From Myxococcales bacterium (GTDB lineage: Bacteria; Myxococcota_A; Polyangia; Palsa-1104): DNA of 64,000 nucleotides. Positions 48,687 through 57,258 of this stretch are shown piece after piece. The stretch is from assembly GCA_003170275.1 (NCBI GenBank), contig PNAM01000106.1, positions 329,818 through 393,817 of the forward strand, written 5' to 3'. The translations under genes were made by a program, and so were the position numbers. Each line of letters opens with the position of its first letter. Within the stretch, counting starts at the first letter, position 1. Below the pieces are notes generated by a model. That model searched no databases. It saw nothing but the letters and a program-made list of their open reading frames with translations, and was not told the DNA's origin.

Positions 48687-49595
48687 CTAGCGGCCGCCGA
48701 GGGAGCGGGCGCGGCGTTTGAGCGGGTCGGGGGATTGTTTGGAGAGGGCATCGAGGACGGTTTGATCGGCGACCTTGTCGGCGGGGGAAGTCCACACGCG
48801 CAGGCAGCCGAGCAGATCGATGCGGTCGGCGAGCCCGACGGTCTCGTCGGTGGCGAGCGCGCGCAAGCGTTCGCGCGCGGGCGGCAACAGGCGCGAGGCG
48901 CGCACCTCGGCGGCGTTCTTCGGGCTGGCCGTCGCAGGGACGTCGCGGCACAGCGCGGCGGCGGCGGCGCCCGAGACTTCCGCGACCGGATCGCTGGTGA
49001 GCGATTCGATCAGCGCTTTCTCCGCGGTGGCGACGTTGGCGAGCGCTTCGGCGGCGCCGCGTCGCACCTGCGGCTCGGGGTCGGCGAGCAGCTTGGCGAG
49101 CCCGGCTTCGTCCACGCGGGTCACGCCGCGCAGCGCGGCCAGCGCGGCGATCGCGGCCACGCGCACCGACGGGCGCAGCTCGTGCTTGCCGGCCTGCAGC
49201 AGCAGCTCGGTCGCCGCGCGCGCCGGCACGTCGCGCGGCACCTCGTCGTTTTCGAGCGACTGCGGCGAGAGCCCCTCGGCGATTCGTCGCGCGGCCATCG
49301 CGGCGTGCTCGGCCACGTCGGCGTCGCTCTCGCCGATCAGCCGCGCGATCCCGGGCAGCATCGCCCACCCGTCGGTGACCAGCCCGAGCGCGCGCAGCGC
49401 GGCGAGCCGTTCTTCGCGCTTGCCGTGCTCGGCGATGCGTTGTAGCCGCACCGGCCCGAGCCGCGCCGCGACGCGCTCGACCTCGACGTCGTCGCCCGAG
49501 CGCACCGCCTGCGTGAGCTGCGAGATCTCGGGCAGCTTCACGCCGATTGCGCCCAGCGGCACCAGCCCCAGCACGGTCACGACCAGCGCAAGCAT
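48687..49595 (-). CDS. HEAT-repeat protein with N-terminal membrane anchor
   Basis: 302 aa. Residues 1-18 are hydrophobic (MLALVVTVLGLVPLGAIGV), acting as signal or anchor. The rest consists of HEAT-like helical repeats (ERLAALRALGLVTDG; RPSVRVAAIAALAALRG; PQVRRGAAEALANVATA), a protein-protein interaction scaffold. Function not assignable. It is divergent from lexA; a TACAAC hexamer (49607-49602, minus) sits at leaderless spacing from ATG 49595, and the region upstream of it overlaps the lexA operator. Confidence 0.75.
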   Translation of the reverse strand: MLALVVTVLGLVPLGAIGVKLPEISQLTQAVRSGDDVEVERVAARLGPVRLQRIAEHGKREERLAALRALGLVTDGWAMLPGIARLIGESDADVAEHAAMAARRIAEGLSPQSLENDEVPRDVPARAATELLLQAGKHELRPSVRVAAIAALAALRGVTRVDEAGLAKLLADPEPQVRRGAAEALANVATAEKALIESLTSDPVAEVSGAAAAALCRDVPATASPKNAAEVRASRLLPPARERLRALATDETVGLADRIDLLGCLRVWTSPADKVADQTVLDALSKQSPDPLKRRARSLGGR

Positions 49596-49615
49596 GCCGA
49601 TGTTGTAGCAAAAAC

Positions 49616-49659
49616 TTGACGCCCGTTCACCTGTTCAGTACCTTGTAATTTGTTCAGGT
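49616..49659. promoter_or_regulatory. lexA promoter region with GTTC/TGTTCAG repeats (candidate SOS boxes)
   Basis: TTGACG (49616-49621) is a good -35. GTTC occurs at 49625, 49633 and 49652; TGTTCAG is repeated at 49632-49638 and 49651-49657, 19 bases apart. The myxobacterial LexA site described for Myxococcus ends in GTTCAG, which the TTTGTTCAGG copy matches. LexA autoregulation is the rule, so these are likely LexA-binding half-sites. Confidence 0.6.
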
Positions 49660-49670
49660 AGGAGCCCACG

Positions 49671-50342
49671 ATGCCCCATCAGACCATCGGCGACCACGGC
49701 GACGACGGCAAAGAGCCCCTGACGGATCGTCAGAAGGCGGTCCTCGATTACATCGGCCGGTCGATCGAGAAGCGCGGCTATCCGCCGACGCTGCGCGAGA
49801 TCGGCGAGCACATGGGTATCAAGTCCACCAACGGGGTGAACGATCACCTGAAGGCGCTCGAGAAGAAGGGCTACCTCGAGCGCGAAGATCTCAAGTCGCG
49901 CGCGCTGCGCCCGATCTCGTTCGACGGCGCGGGCCCGACGGGCCACATGGTCGAGGTGCCGATCCTCGGGCGCGTCGCCGCCGGCGAGCCGATCCTGGCC
50001 ATCGAGCAGGCCGAGGACACCGTCAAGGTGGACCGCTTCTTCCTCGGCGCGACCAAGGAAGTGTTCGCCCTCAAGGTCAAGGGCGACTCGATGATCGAGG
50101 CCGGCATCCTCGACGGCGACTTCATCTTCGTGAAGAAGCAGCTCAACGCCAACCGCGGCGATATCGTGGTCGCGATGATCAACGACGAGGCGACGGTGAA
50201 GTACTTCCATCCCGAGCCGGAGAAGGACCAGATCGTCTTCAAGCCGGCCAACCACCGCCTGCAGCCGATCGTGGTGCGCAAGCGCGACTGGAAGAGCGTG
50301 AATCTGCTCGGTTTGGTGGTCGGGGTCTATCGTCGCATGTGA
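49671..50342 (+). CDS. lexA: SOS repressor LexA
   Basis: 223 aa. N-terminal winged helix (about 15-80; [33 protein letters not shown]), self-cleavage site A104-G105, and the catalytic dyad S140 (GDSM) and K177 (ATVKYF). RecA-stimulated autocleavage releases SOS genes. A GGAG six bases before ATG 49671 sets the start. The upstream region carries TGTTCAG repeats that are likely its own operator. A 14-residue hydrophilic N-terminal extension precedes the usual LexA start. Confidence 0.96.
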   Translation: MPHQTIGDHGDDGKEPLTDRQKAVLDYIGRSIEKRGYPPTLREIGEHMGIKSTNGVNDHLKALEKKGYLEREDLKSRALRPISFDGAGPTGHMVEVPILGRVAAGEPILAIEQAEDTVKVDRFFLGATKEVFALKVKGDSMIEAGILDGDFIFVKKQLNANRGDIVVAMINDEATVKYFHPEPEKDQIVFKPANHRLQPIVVRKRDWKSVNLLGLVVGVYRRM

Positions 50343-50367
50343 CGTAGCGCCGGGGCCCTCTCGGCGC

Positions 50368-50373
50368 TAGAGT
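50368..50373 (+). promoter_or_regulatory. -10 hexamer positioned for leaderless TonB-like mRNA
   Basis: TAGAGT; predicted transcription start is one base from GTG 50381. The identical hexamer is used before argB. Confidence 0.55.
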
Positions 50374-50380
50374 ACTAGAG

Positions 50381-52330
50381 GTGAGGAACGGCCGATTTCG
50401 CTGGTCGTATTTCTGTACAGCGCTGGCGCTGTCGTTCCTCTTTCACTATTCGTACGTGATCCCGAAGATCCTCGGCCCGCTGGTGGAAAAGCCCGAGGTG
50501 CCGCTCGAGATCAGCTACGCGCCGGATCCACCGTCGAAGGACGAGCTGGCGCAGGCGGAAAAGCCCGCCAAGCCCAAGCCGATCACCGACCAGCCGGTCC
50601 CCGATCCGCTGAAGCAGAAGGCCAAGGCCAAAGAGGCGCCCGCGCCCGAGCCGGCGGTCGTGCCGCCGCCCGCGCTCGCCAAGGTCGAGCCGCCCAAGCC
50701 GGCGCCGCCCGAGCCGCCCAGGCCGCCGATTCCGGTGCCCACCAAGCACGCGCAGATGGTCGACCAGGACAAGTTCCACGAGGAGGCCGACAACCCCGAC
50801 GCGCACTTCCTCGCGCAGAAGAATCACCGCGCAGAGAAGGACGTATCGGCGCGCAACACCAACCTGATCCGCGAGGTGCACTCCGAGAATACCGCCACCT
50901 CGGAGCCGAATCAGAACAAGAGTAACGATCCGGGCGGCAAGGACGACAAGATCGCCGAGCTCGAGAACCACGCGGGCGCCGACAAGACGCTGCCGCGCTC
51001 GTCGCCGATGCAAGGCGAGGAGGGCAGCTCGACCTCGCCCACCAAGCCGGGCCCGCTGTCGATGCGCGATCTGACTCCGCGCTCGCTGGTCAAGGCGCAG
51101 GACGGACAGAAGGCGCGCGAAGGCGTCGAGCAGCAGGAGGCGGGCGACGGCAACCTGCCGATGGCGCGCATCGGGCGCGATCAGGTGCGCGGTCACGCGG
51201 CGCAGAAGGGCGGGCAGGCCAACCTGCGCCTCGACCACCACAACTACGACAACATCGAAGGCTTTGGCACCGCCGAAAAGGAGCGCCACGAAGCCGCGCT
51301 CGCGCAAAGCTCGCACAAGAAGGGCCGCTACGATCGCTATCTCGCCAAGCTCGGCGCGATGCGCTCGTCGATCGAAAACTTCACGCTCGACGTCAAGCCC
51401 GGCAACCAGGCCGAGCTCGGCACGCGCGCCAGCCCGTTCGCCGGCTACATCACTTCGATGCACCGGCAGATCCACAAGCTGTTCGCGTTCGGCTTCCTGG
51501 CCGACATCGAGTCCAAGTTCGGCAAGACGCCCTACGACGATCCGACCCTGTGGACCAAGCTCGAGATCGTGGTGAACCCCGACGGCACGGTCGACAAGGT
51601 CTCGATCGCGCGCACCTCGGGCGTGGCCGGCTTCGACGTGGCGGCAATCGATTCGGTGATGAGCGCCGCGCCGTTTCAGATCCCGCCCAAGGAGATCCGC
51701 TCGAACAACGGCAAGGTGTATCTGCACTGGCAGTTCCACCGCAACGAAGAGGCGTGCATCACCACCAACGTCGATCCGTTCATCTTGACCACCGGCGAGT
51801 CGCTGCCCAAGGACACCGGCGCGGCCAGCGAGGCGGAGATGTACCGCAAGGCGCGCGAGGCGACCGGCAAGGGGCCGTCGGAGGCGCCGCGCACGTTGCA
51901 GCGCGAGCCCAACGAAGAGGTTCAGACGGTGCGTCCGACGCCAGCGGTGCAAATCGTGATTCCCGAGGTCACCGCCGAGGTGCGCACCGCCGCCGAGGGT
52001 TGGTTCGCCGCCTATGCGCGCGGCTCGGTGAGCTGGCTGGCCGGTTGGAGCGCGACCCCGTTCACCGCCGCGGGCGAGGTGGTGGCCAAGGACGCCGACA
52101 AGCTCAAGGCGCTCTACAAGCAGCTCCTCGCCGAAGCGCCGTTGGCTCGCACGCTGTCGGGCTTCGAGGTGCTCACGCCGGCCGGCATTCGCGGCAAGCT
52201 CGGCGGTTTGCCGCCGGGAGGCGAAGAGTCCAACATGCTCTACGCGGTCGGCAAGGCGGGCTCGGAAGAGTTCATCCTGCTGCTCAAGAAGTCTTCGATC
52301 GGCTGGCGCGTCGCCGGCGTCGACCGCTAG
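50381..52330 (+). CDS. TonB-like energy-transducer protein
   Basis: 649 aa. An N-terminal membrane helix (about 9-26), a Pro/Lys/Glu-rich periplasm-spanning region (about 35-130, KPAKPKPITDQPVPD), a disordered Asp/Lys-rich middle, and a TonB C-terminal-like domain at about 350-455 (DPTLWTKLEIVVNPDGTVDK, ARTSGVAGFDVAAIDSV). An additional C-terminal domain (about 520-649) is unrecognised. Similar architecture occurs in myxobacterial AgmX/TonB-type proteins tied to gliding or transport; no ExbB/ExbD genes are in the window. GTG start fits TAGAGT at leaderless spacing. Confidence 0.78.
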   Translation: MRNGRFRWSYFCTALALSFLFHYSYVIPKILGPLVEKPEVPLEISYAPDPPSKDELAQAEKPAKPKPITDQPVPDPLKQKAKAKEAPAPEPAVVPPPALAKVEPPKPAPPEPPRPPIPVPTKHAQMVDQDKFHEEADNPDAHFLAQKNHRAEKDVSARNTNLIREVHSENTATSEPNQNKSNDPGGKDDKIAELENHAGADKTLPRSSPMQGEEGSSTSPTKPGPLSMRDLTPRSLVKAQDGQKAREGVEQQEAGDGNLPMARIGRDQVRGHAAQKGGQANLRLDHHNYDNIEGFGTAEKERHEAALAQSSHKKGRYDRYLAKLGAMRSSIENFTLDVKPGNQAELGTRASPFAGYITSMHRQIHKLFAFGFLADIESKFGKTPYDDPTLWTKLEIVVNPDGTVDKVSIARTSGVAGFDVAAIDSVMSAAPFQIPPKEIRSNNGKVYLHWQFHRNEEACITTNVDPFILTTGESLPKDTGAASEAEMYRKAREATGKGPSEAPRTLQREPNEEVQTVRPTPAVQIVIPEVTAEVRTAAEGWFAAYARGSVSWLAGWSATPFTAAGEVVAKDADKLKALYKQLLAEAPLARTLSGFEVLTPAGIRGKLGGLPPGGEESNMLYAVGKAGSEEFILLLKKSSIGWRVAGVDR

Positions 52331-52332
52331 GC

Positions 52333-52364
52333 AAAAAAAAGACCGGCACGAGGCCGGCCTTTTC
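52333..52364. terminator. Bidirectional rho-independent terminator
   Basis: A run of eight As, then GACCGGC-ACGAG-GCCGGCC-type stem (CCGGC 52343-52347 pairing GCCGG 52353-52357, flanked by A/T pairs) and TTTT. It lies between the convergent TonB-like gene and the cold-shock gene and can serve both. It is the clearest intrinsic terminator in the window. Confidence 0.8.
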
Positions 52365-52378
52365 TCGGTTCGCCGCGT

Positions 52379-52585
52379 CTACACCTTGGTTACGTTGGTC
52401 GCCTGCAAACCCTTCGGACCCTCCGTGAGCTCGAACGCCACCGTCTGGCCCTCGGCCAGGGATCGGAAGCCATCCCCCTGAATCGCCGAGTAATGGACGA
52501 ACACATCCGGTCCATCCTCGCGCGCGATGAAGCCATACCCCTTCGCATCGTTGAACCACTTCACGTGACCCTGCGCCTGCGCCAT
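52379..52585 (-). CDS. Cold-shock protein (CspA family)
   Basis: 68 aa OB-fold RNA chaperone. RNP1 KGYGFI and RNP2 VFVHYSAI are intact in [18 protein letters not shown] and [17 protein letters not shown]. It binds single-stranded nucleic acids and melts RNA structure. AGGAGG lies six bases before the ATG, in contrast to the leaderless neighbours. A strong promoter (52636-52663) gives a leader of about 44 bases, and the shared terminator follows its stop. Confidence 0.96.
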   Translation of the reverse strand: MAQAQGHVKWFNDAKGYGFIAREDGPDVFVHYSAIQGDGFRSLAEGQTVAFELTEGPKGLQATNVTKV

Positions 52586-52635
52586 CGAACCCTCCTAACC
52601 CCTGCTCGATTCCGCTTCGAGCGTTCAATGTCGGG

Positions 52636-52663
52636 AAAATATCCCCAACACAAAAACTGTCAA
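52636..52663 (-). promoter_or_regulatory. Promoter of the cold-shock gene
   Basis: Minus-strand TTGACA (52663-52658), 16-base spacer, TATTTT (52641-52636). The transcript would start near 52629. An inverted repeat CTGTC-N6-GACAG (52657-52672) overlaps the -35 and may be an operator. Confidence 0.75.
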
Positions 52664-52685
52664 GTCGGACAGATGTGCGTGCGCA

Positions 52686-54338
52686 TCAATACATACGCTT
52701 CACGTGAGATACCGGGTAGTAGTGCTTGAGGATGTCGCGGTAGCTCGCGCCCGCCTCGGCCATTCCCACCGCGCCCACCTGGCACATGCCGATCCCGTGG
52801 CCGTGCCCGCCGCCGGTGGCGTGGATCTCGCTGATCACGTCGCCCTCGCGCGCGATCTCCAGGATGAACATGGCGCTCTTGAGGCCGCCGAGCGCGCGCC
52901 TCACCTCGAGCTCGCCGTGCGCTTCCTTGACGCCGCTCGCGCCGGTGAGCTTGAGTCGCGTGACGCGCCCCGAGACGCCGCGCTCGAGCACGTCGATCGA
53001 CTGCAGCGCGCCCACTCCCGCGCGCGTCGCGACCGCCGCCGGGTCGACCTTCGCGGTCCAGCGGTAGTTGCTCTTCGCCTCTCGCGGTCGCGCGCAGTAC
53101 GGCTTCGGCGACGCGCCGTCGGTGCCTTCTTTGAGCCAGGCGGCGATGCCCGCTTCGTCGATCCTGGCGGCGAACGACGCCAGCCGCCGCGCGGTGGCCG
53201 CGTCTCCATCGAGCAGGCCGCGCAGCGACGGATCGGGCGATCCGCCCCACGCGCGATCGTTGTCCTCGGTGTGCCCGCCGCAGCTCGCCGAGTAGACCGT
53301 GTCCACCAGCGACCCGTCGGTCTTGACCAGGAGCTCGCCGAGCGTGGCGGTCACCGCGCTGGTGGTGCGCTCGTTCTCGCGGCCCGCGCCGGCGTAGACC
53401 TGGCAGTGCTGCGTCGCGCACAAGCGATAGGGATCGGTGAGGTGGCGCGTGCCGATCTTGGCCAGCAACTGGTTGCGCGCCGCCACCGCCTGCGCCTTGA
53501 GCGCTTCCACCGGAGACGACGGCAGCATCTCCGCCGGCACCAGCCCGGCGAGCAGCTTGTCCTCGGGCACCGCGTTGACCACCGCCAGCTTGCCCGCTCC
53601 GTCGAGCGTCACGTACAGCTTGCCGAAGTAGCGCCGCGCTTCGCGACCGCCGCCCTCTTTGTCCACGTCCTTCAGCTCGAGCAGCCCGTTGGGCGGCGGG
53701 CTGAACCACAAGATCCCGTCGTTGCGGATCACCGTGCCTTTCTCGTCGGTGGCCTCGACCATTCCGCGCGGCCGCTCGGCCAGCTCCGGGTGCACGCCGG
53801 TCTCGACGTGGTACTTCTCGCCCAGCTCGTGCGACTCGGCGCGTGCGCTCGCCTCGTCGCTGGCGAAGCCCGGCGGCGCGACCGTGACCAGGACCCGCCG
53901 CGAGTCGAGCACCTCGCCCTTGACGCCGAAGACCGATCCGACCTCGAAGGTGCGCGGCACAAACCCGCGCTCCCGCCAGGTGGCGAGCAGGGCGGGCAGC
54001 TTGTCGTCGCCCGGCAAGACGTGCCCGACCACCACGTGCCAGCGCACCTTGCCCGGCCGTCCCCCGTCGACCCGCACGGTCCAGGTCGCGCCGGCGCGCA
54101 GCTCCGCGCCGCCTTCGCCGTCGGGGTGGACGCGCACGCCGAACGGATTCGACGCGGCGATCACGACTTCGGTGCGGCCCTCGGCAACTCGCACGGTGAC
54201 CATCGGCAGCCCTTCGTGCGTCCACGCGAACTGATTCGAGTACACGACGCGCAGCTTGTCGGCGCCGGACAGCTCGTCGGCAGCAGCCGTGAACGTGAGG
54301 GTGAACGTGAACGCGAGCGCGAGCGCGCGACGGCTCAC
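52686..54338 (-). CDS. Secreted SpoIID/LytB-domain protein
   Basis: 550 aa from GTG 54338, with signal peptide VSRRALALAFTFTLTFTAAA. The C-terminal half (about 235-545) is a SpoIID domain: PAEMLPSSPVEALKAQAVAA, YRLCATQHCQVYAG, VYSASCGGHTEDND, GHGHGIGMCQVGAVGMA. SpoIID-type proteins are lytic transglycosylases acting on peptidoglycan stripped of peptides; outside sporulators they act in wall remodelling. The N-terminal half has an unrecognised beta-rich region. The GTG overlaps the CPBP stop (GTGA). Confidence 0.85.
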   Translation of the reverse strand: MSRRALALAFTFTLTFTAAADELSGADKLRVVYSNQFAWTHEGLPMVTVRVAEGRTEVVIAASNPFGVRVHPDGEGGAELRAGATWTVRVDGGRPGKVRWHVVVGHVLPGDDKLPALLATWRERGFVPRTFEVGSVFGVKGEVLDSRRVLVTVAPPGFASDEASARAESHELGEKYHVETGVHPELAERPRGMVEATDEKGTVIRNDGILWFSPPPNGLLELKDVDKEGGGREARRYFGKLYVTLDGAGKLAVVNAVPEDKLLAGLVPAEMLPSSPVEALKAQAVAARNQLLAKIGTRHLTDPYRLCATQHCQVYAGAGRENERTTSAVTATLGELLVKTDGSLVDTVYSASCGGHTEDNDRAWGGSPDPSLRGLLDGDAATARRLASFAARIDEAGIAAWLKEGTDGASPKPYCARPREAKSNYRWTAKVDPAAVATRAGVGALQSIDVLERGVSGRVTRLKLTGASGVKEAHGELEVRRALGGLKSAMFILEIAREGDVISEIHATGGGHGHGIGMCQVGAVGMAEAGASYRDILKHYYPVSHVKRMY

Positions 54339-54928
54339 ACGCGCAGCTCGGTCTTCGAGATGTAGTTCAGGTTGAGCAGGTTGATGGTGAAGTGGGCCAC
54401 GATCGGCCCGCCCAGATCCCCCAACCTCATGTACATCAGCCCCATCACCAGTCCGACGATAAGAGACATCACCGTCCAGGGCAAAAATCTGAGCGCCGGC
54501 CGCACGTGCAGCGCGGCGAACAGCAGGCTCGACGGCCACAGCCCGAGCTGCGGCAACAGCCCACCGCGGAAGAACAGCTCTTCGCCGCCCGACGAAAACA
54601 GCGCGAGCAGAAAGATCTCGCGCGAGCTCAGCTCGTGCACCACCGCGTGGAATTCCTGGTGCAGCACGCGCGCCCACTCGAGCCGGTGCGTGGCGAAGCG
54701 CGACAGGAACACCACCGTCAGGCCGACCGCGAGCCCCACCACCGGGCTCACCAAGAGGCGCAAGACCGGCATCGCCTGGCCCTGATAACAGTAGATGTTG
54801 ACGTTCCCTCGCACCGCGCCCCACACCAGGGCGATCGCGCCAAGTCCGCCGTACACGAGGATAATCAGCCCGGCGCGCGACATGCGCTGCGGTCGTGGGC
54901 TGGGAGCGAGCGGACCGCCGAGTTGCAC
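54335..54928 (-). CDS. CPBP-family intramembrane metalloprotease
   Basis: 197 aa from GTG 54928 (ATG 54883 is an in-frame alternative, 15 residues shorter). About five membrane helices. The family motif EExxxR is GEELFFRGGLL, followed by AALHVRP and the HFTINLLN His/Asn motif. These proteases (Rce1/CAAX-like) cleave membrane-associated peptides; substrates are unknown. TATACT (54941-54936, minus) supports the GTG as a leaderless start. Coupled to the SpoIID-like gene by 4 bases. Confidence 0.82.
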   Translation of the reverse strand: MQLGGPLAPSPRPQRMSRAGLIILVYGGLGAIALVWGAVRGNVNIYCYQGQAMPVLRLLVSPVVGLAVGLTVVFLSRFATHRLEWARVLHQEFHAVVHELSSREIFLLALFSSGGEELFFRGGLLPQLGLWPSSLLFAALHVRPALRFLPWTVMSLIVGLVMGLMYMRLGDLGGPIVAHFTINLLNLNYISKTELRV

Positions 54929-54975
54929 GAAGGGAAGTATAGCGACGGGGCTGGAAGGAAGCCACGCGCGCGGAG

Positions 54976-54981
54976 TATTAT
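54976..54981 (+). promoter_or_regulatory. -10 hexamer positioned for leaderless transcription
   Basis: TATTAT; the seventh base after it is the A of ATG 54988. Divergent from TATACT of the CPBP gene 35 bases away. Confidence 0.55.
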
Positions 54982-54987
54982 CAGGGT

Positions 54988-55233
54988 ATGGGCACCCCTG
55001 ATTACATCCCCCCAAAGCAGGATCCGAACCTTCGAACCGATGAGCCGCCGCCGGCCAAGTACTACAATCCGGCGCCCCGCTCGAGCGGAGGCGGCGCGCA
55101 GATCGGCCTGGGCATCTTGATGCTGGTCGGCGGCATCGCGCTGTCGGCGGCAGGCACCGGCCGCGTGTTCGTCGGCTTGATCGCCGTCGGCGCGATCACG
55201 CTCATCAAAGGCATCGCGTCCGCCGGAAAGTAG
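54988..55233 (+). CDS. Small two-helix membrane protein
   Basis: 81 aa. A hydrophilic N-terminus with Pro/Asp/Tyr (GTPDYIPPKQDPNLRTDEPP) precedes two membrane helices (GLGILMLVGGIALSAAG and VFVGLIAVGAITLIKGI). No family recognised. The start is backed by TATTAT at leaderless spacing. tRNA-Leu follows with its own promoter. Confidence 0.7.
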   Translation: MGTPDYIPPKQDPNLRTDEPPPAKYYNPAPRSSGGGAQIGLGILMLVGGIALSAAGTGRVFVGLIAVGAITLIKGIASAGK

Positions 55234-55244
55234 CCGCCTTCCGG

Positions 55245-55273
55245 TTGACAGGCTCGCGCCGCCCGTCTATACA
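55245..55273 (+). promoter_or_regulatory. tRNA-Leu promoter
   Basis: Perfect TTGACA (55245-55250), 17-base spacer, TATACA (55268-55273). Transcription would start about ten bases before the mature tRNA. Confidence 0.8.
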
Positions 55274-55289
55274 CGTCGCCGGTCATCTC

Positions 55290-55371
55290 GCGAGGATGGC
55301 GGAACTGGTAGACGCACCAGCTTGAGGGGCTGGCGGAGCAATCTGTGGGGGTTCGAATCCCCCTCCTCGCA
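55290..55371 (+). tRNA. tRNA-Leu (anticodon GAG)
   Basis: 82 bases. Acceptor GCGAGGA (55290-55296) pairs with TCCTCGC (55364-55370), discriminator A. Anticodon stem CCAGC/GCTGG encloses loop TTGAGGG with GAG at 55324-55326, reading CUC/CUU. A class II variable arm and T arm GGGGG-TTCGAAT-CCCCC are present. CCA is not encoded. The genes to its right look more accessory than those to its left. Confidence 0.93.
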
Positions 55372-55407
55372 CTCGAAGAATCCCAAGTATCTTTGGCTCG
55401 CCTGCTC

Positions 55408-55752
55408 TTAGTGAACGCTCATGCGGTCACGACCGAAGAGGACCACGCAAGCGGCGAGCAGACGGATGGTGCACCCGTCGCGGTCGGCGGCGTCGAAGGC
55501 ACGCACGAGCGAGCGGGGATCGTCGTCGCGGAACAGCGTCGAGCCGAGTCGATCGAAGCGGAGCGCGAGCACACGGCGGCAGCGCAGGCAGCTCTGCACC
55601 CCCGCGTAGACAGTGCAAGCGGCGTCTCTGGCTTCGTCGAACGTCGAGGATTCGAAGTAACGCAGGGCGGGTGCCGTGGACTTGCGTTGGGCTGGAATGT
55701 CGTGGTCCAGGTAATGCGCAATCGGCAAGGCGGCAGCAGAGGACGATGCCAT
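55408..55752 (-). CDS. Hypothetical protein downstream of tRNA-Leu
   Basis: 114 aa, MASSSAAALPIAHYLDHDIP at the start, CLRCRRVLALRFDRLGSTLF in the middle. The Cys-x-x-Cys could bind metal, but no family is recognised. No Shine-Dalgarno or placed -10 is visible. Overlapping frames are also open here, so this call is tentative. It is preferred because its residue composition is the most protein-like. Confidence 0.4.
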   Translation of the reverse strand: MASSSAAALPIAHYLDHDIPAQRKSTAPALRYFESSTFDEARDAACTVYAGVQSCLRCRRVLALRFDRLGSTLFRDDDPRSLVRAFDAADRDGCTIRLLAACVVLFGRDRMSVH

Positions 55753-55923
55753 GGCTTTTTTCTCGCGGGCGACGGCCCGGCCTGCGCGGGGGTCATCGCA
55801 TCGGGCGTGCCAGCTCGAAGTCCCTTGTGTCGTGCGGAGATCCTGGACGCGGCCCGATGGGGCGCTGCAGAATGCGGCGCCGGAAGTCGCCGCGGATTGC
55901 GACTCGGGCCAGCCCGCTGCCGA

Positions 55924-57258
55924 TTACGCGGCCGTGTTCGAGCTCGCCCGACCTTGAGTGCACGCCTCGTGTGCGCGCTGCCAGGCCGCCTCCAGGTCGG
56001 CGCGGTCGAGCGCTACCAGCCCGGTCGCGGTCTCGCGGGCTGCGTCGGCATGGTCCGAGAGCGTCGGATGGAGAGACGCCGGCATTCGCGCCGCGAGCCG
56101 CCGGATTACGTCGAGTTGGCGGATCAACACAGCGGGAGTCGTGGCCGAGGCCTGGCGGATCTGATCGAACGCCAGCTTGATCAGGCGCTCGAGCCGGACC
56201 GCAGGCATCCACACGCGCAGCTCGCCGGCAAGGTCGTACCAGTTCCCTTCGAGTGCCGGCCTCTCGGCGAGCACGAGCAGCGCGTCGCCGAGCCAATCGA
56301 CGCACGCGACGCCGGTGAAGGTGTCGTTGACCGCGGGGCTGAGCGCGCGGATCGCGATCTCGACGATCTGCGCGATGCCGAACTCACTGTCCTGACTCAT
56401 CGTACGGTGACGGCCGATCTTCACCGCGCGCTCGATGATCGGCTCCAGCGCTGCAGCGCGGTCCTTCGGATTGACCGCCGCGAGTGGCTCGCCGCGCAGC
56501 ACGAACTGCCCAGGCCGGAAGTGCAAGGTCACCCGCGCGCCCTCCCGCCGGGCCGCGCCGACCAATGTCACATGATCGACGTGTTGCAGGTAGCCACTGC
56601 TAGCGCAAGCCACTCTGGCGCCGGCCGCGGCCTCGCGCACGATTGCCGCATCGTCGGGAGGCTCGCCCGTGCCCTCGCCGTGTCCGCGCACGTGGGCGCC
56701 AGCCGAGGATGCGTAGACGTCGTCCGCGATGCGCGCGACCAGGTCTGGATTCTGAATCGAGATCGCGATTCGATGGCTGTAGTAGACGAGAAATCCAAAG
56801 CTCCCGACGACCAGCACCCAGCCCGTGATCAGCGAGACCTGGGGGATGAACGAGGACGTCGCGTCCTGGTGGGTCACGAGGAACACGAGGCACAGATAGA
56901 CGAACGTGCCCATGAACAGCCCGATCGTCACCTGCGTGACCCAATCTTGGAGGAATCGATATAGTAGACGAGGCCCGAACAGCGTCGCCACCATCGACAG
57001 GACGAGCAGTGCGACCGAGAAGATCAGCGCGAGCACCGTGGCCACCGCACCCATCGTCGCCGACAAGATCGCGCGGGCGTCGTCGATGCCGCCCATGGTC
57101 AGCCACGACGGGATTTGGATGTACCCATATTTGGCGAGAACGTCGATGAAAGTGGTCAGGCCGAACAGCCCGAGCGCTGCCAGCGAGAGCCGCAGCGGGA
57201 TGCGCCACAGGTTGATGTCTCGCTGCGAGCGCAGCTTGGTGGGACGCGGGGCGAGCAT
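55924..57258 (-). CDS. DUF2254-family membrane protein
   Basis: 444 aa. Four membrane helices within residues 20-170 (LSLAALGLFGLTTFIDVLA; ILSATMGAVATVLALIFSVA; GLFMGTFVYLCLVFLVT; ITGWVLVVGSFGFLVYY), then a large cytoplasmic part containing RALSPAVNDTFTGVACVDWL, the conserved DUF2254 stretch. Function unknown. ATG 57258 is preceded by AGGAGAT and is chosen as start. The frame stays open upstream to a second candidate start at 57480 with a signal peptide unlike this family; that part is annotated separately. Confidence 0.82.
   Translation of the reverse strand: MLAPRPTKLRSQRDINLWRIPLRLSLAALGLFGLTTFIDVLAKYGYIQIPSWLTMGGIDDARAILSATMGAVATVLALIFSVALLVLSMVATLFGPRLLYRFLQDWVTQVTIGLFMGTFVYLCLVFLVTHQDATSSFIPQVSLITGWVLVVGSFGFLVYYSHRIAISIQNPDLVARIADDVYASSAGAHVRGHGEGTGEPPDDAAIVREAAAGARVACASSGYLQHVDHVTLVGAARREGARVTLHFRPGQFVLRGEPLAAVNPKDRAAALEPIIERAVKIGRHRTMSQDSEFGIAQIVEIAIRALSPAVNDTFTGVACVDWLGDALLVLAERPALEGNWYDLAGELRVWMPAVRLERLIKLAFDQIRQASATTPAVLIRQLDVIRRLAARMPASLHPTLSDHADAARETATGLVALDRADLEAAWQRAHEACTQGRASSNTAA

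Noticed and set aside
54280-54330. Tandem GTGAAC/GCGAGC hexamers
   Set aside because: They code for the alternating Phe-Thr and Leu-Ala residues of the SpoIID-like protein's signal peptide, which explains the periodicity.
55419-55796. 125-codon frame overlapping the hypothetical gene after tRNA-Leu
   Set aside because: Ser/Pro/Arg/Thr-rich translation looks like a shadow; the 55408-55752 frame has a more normal composition, though it is also weakly supported.
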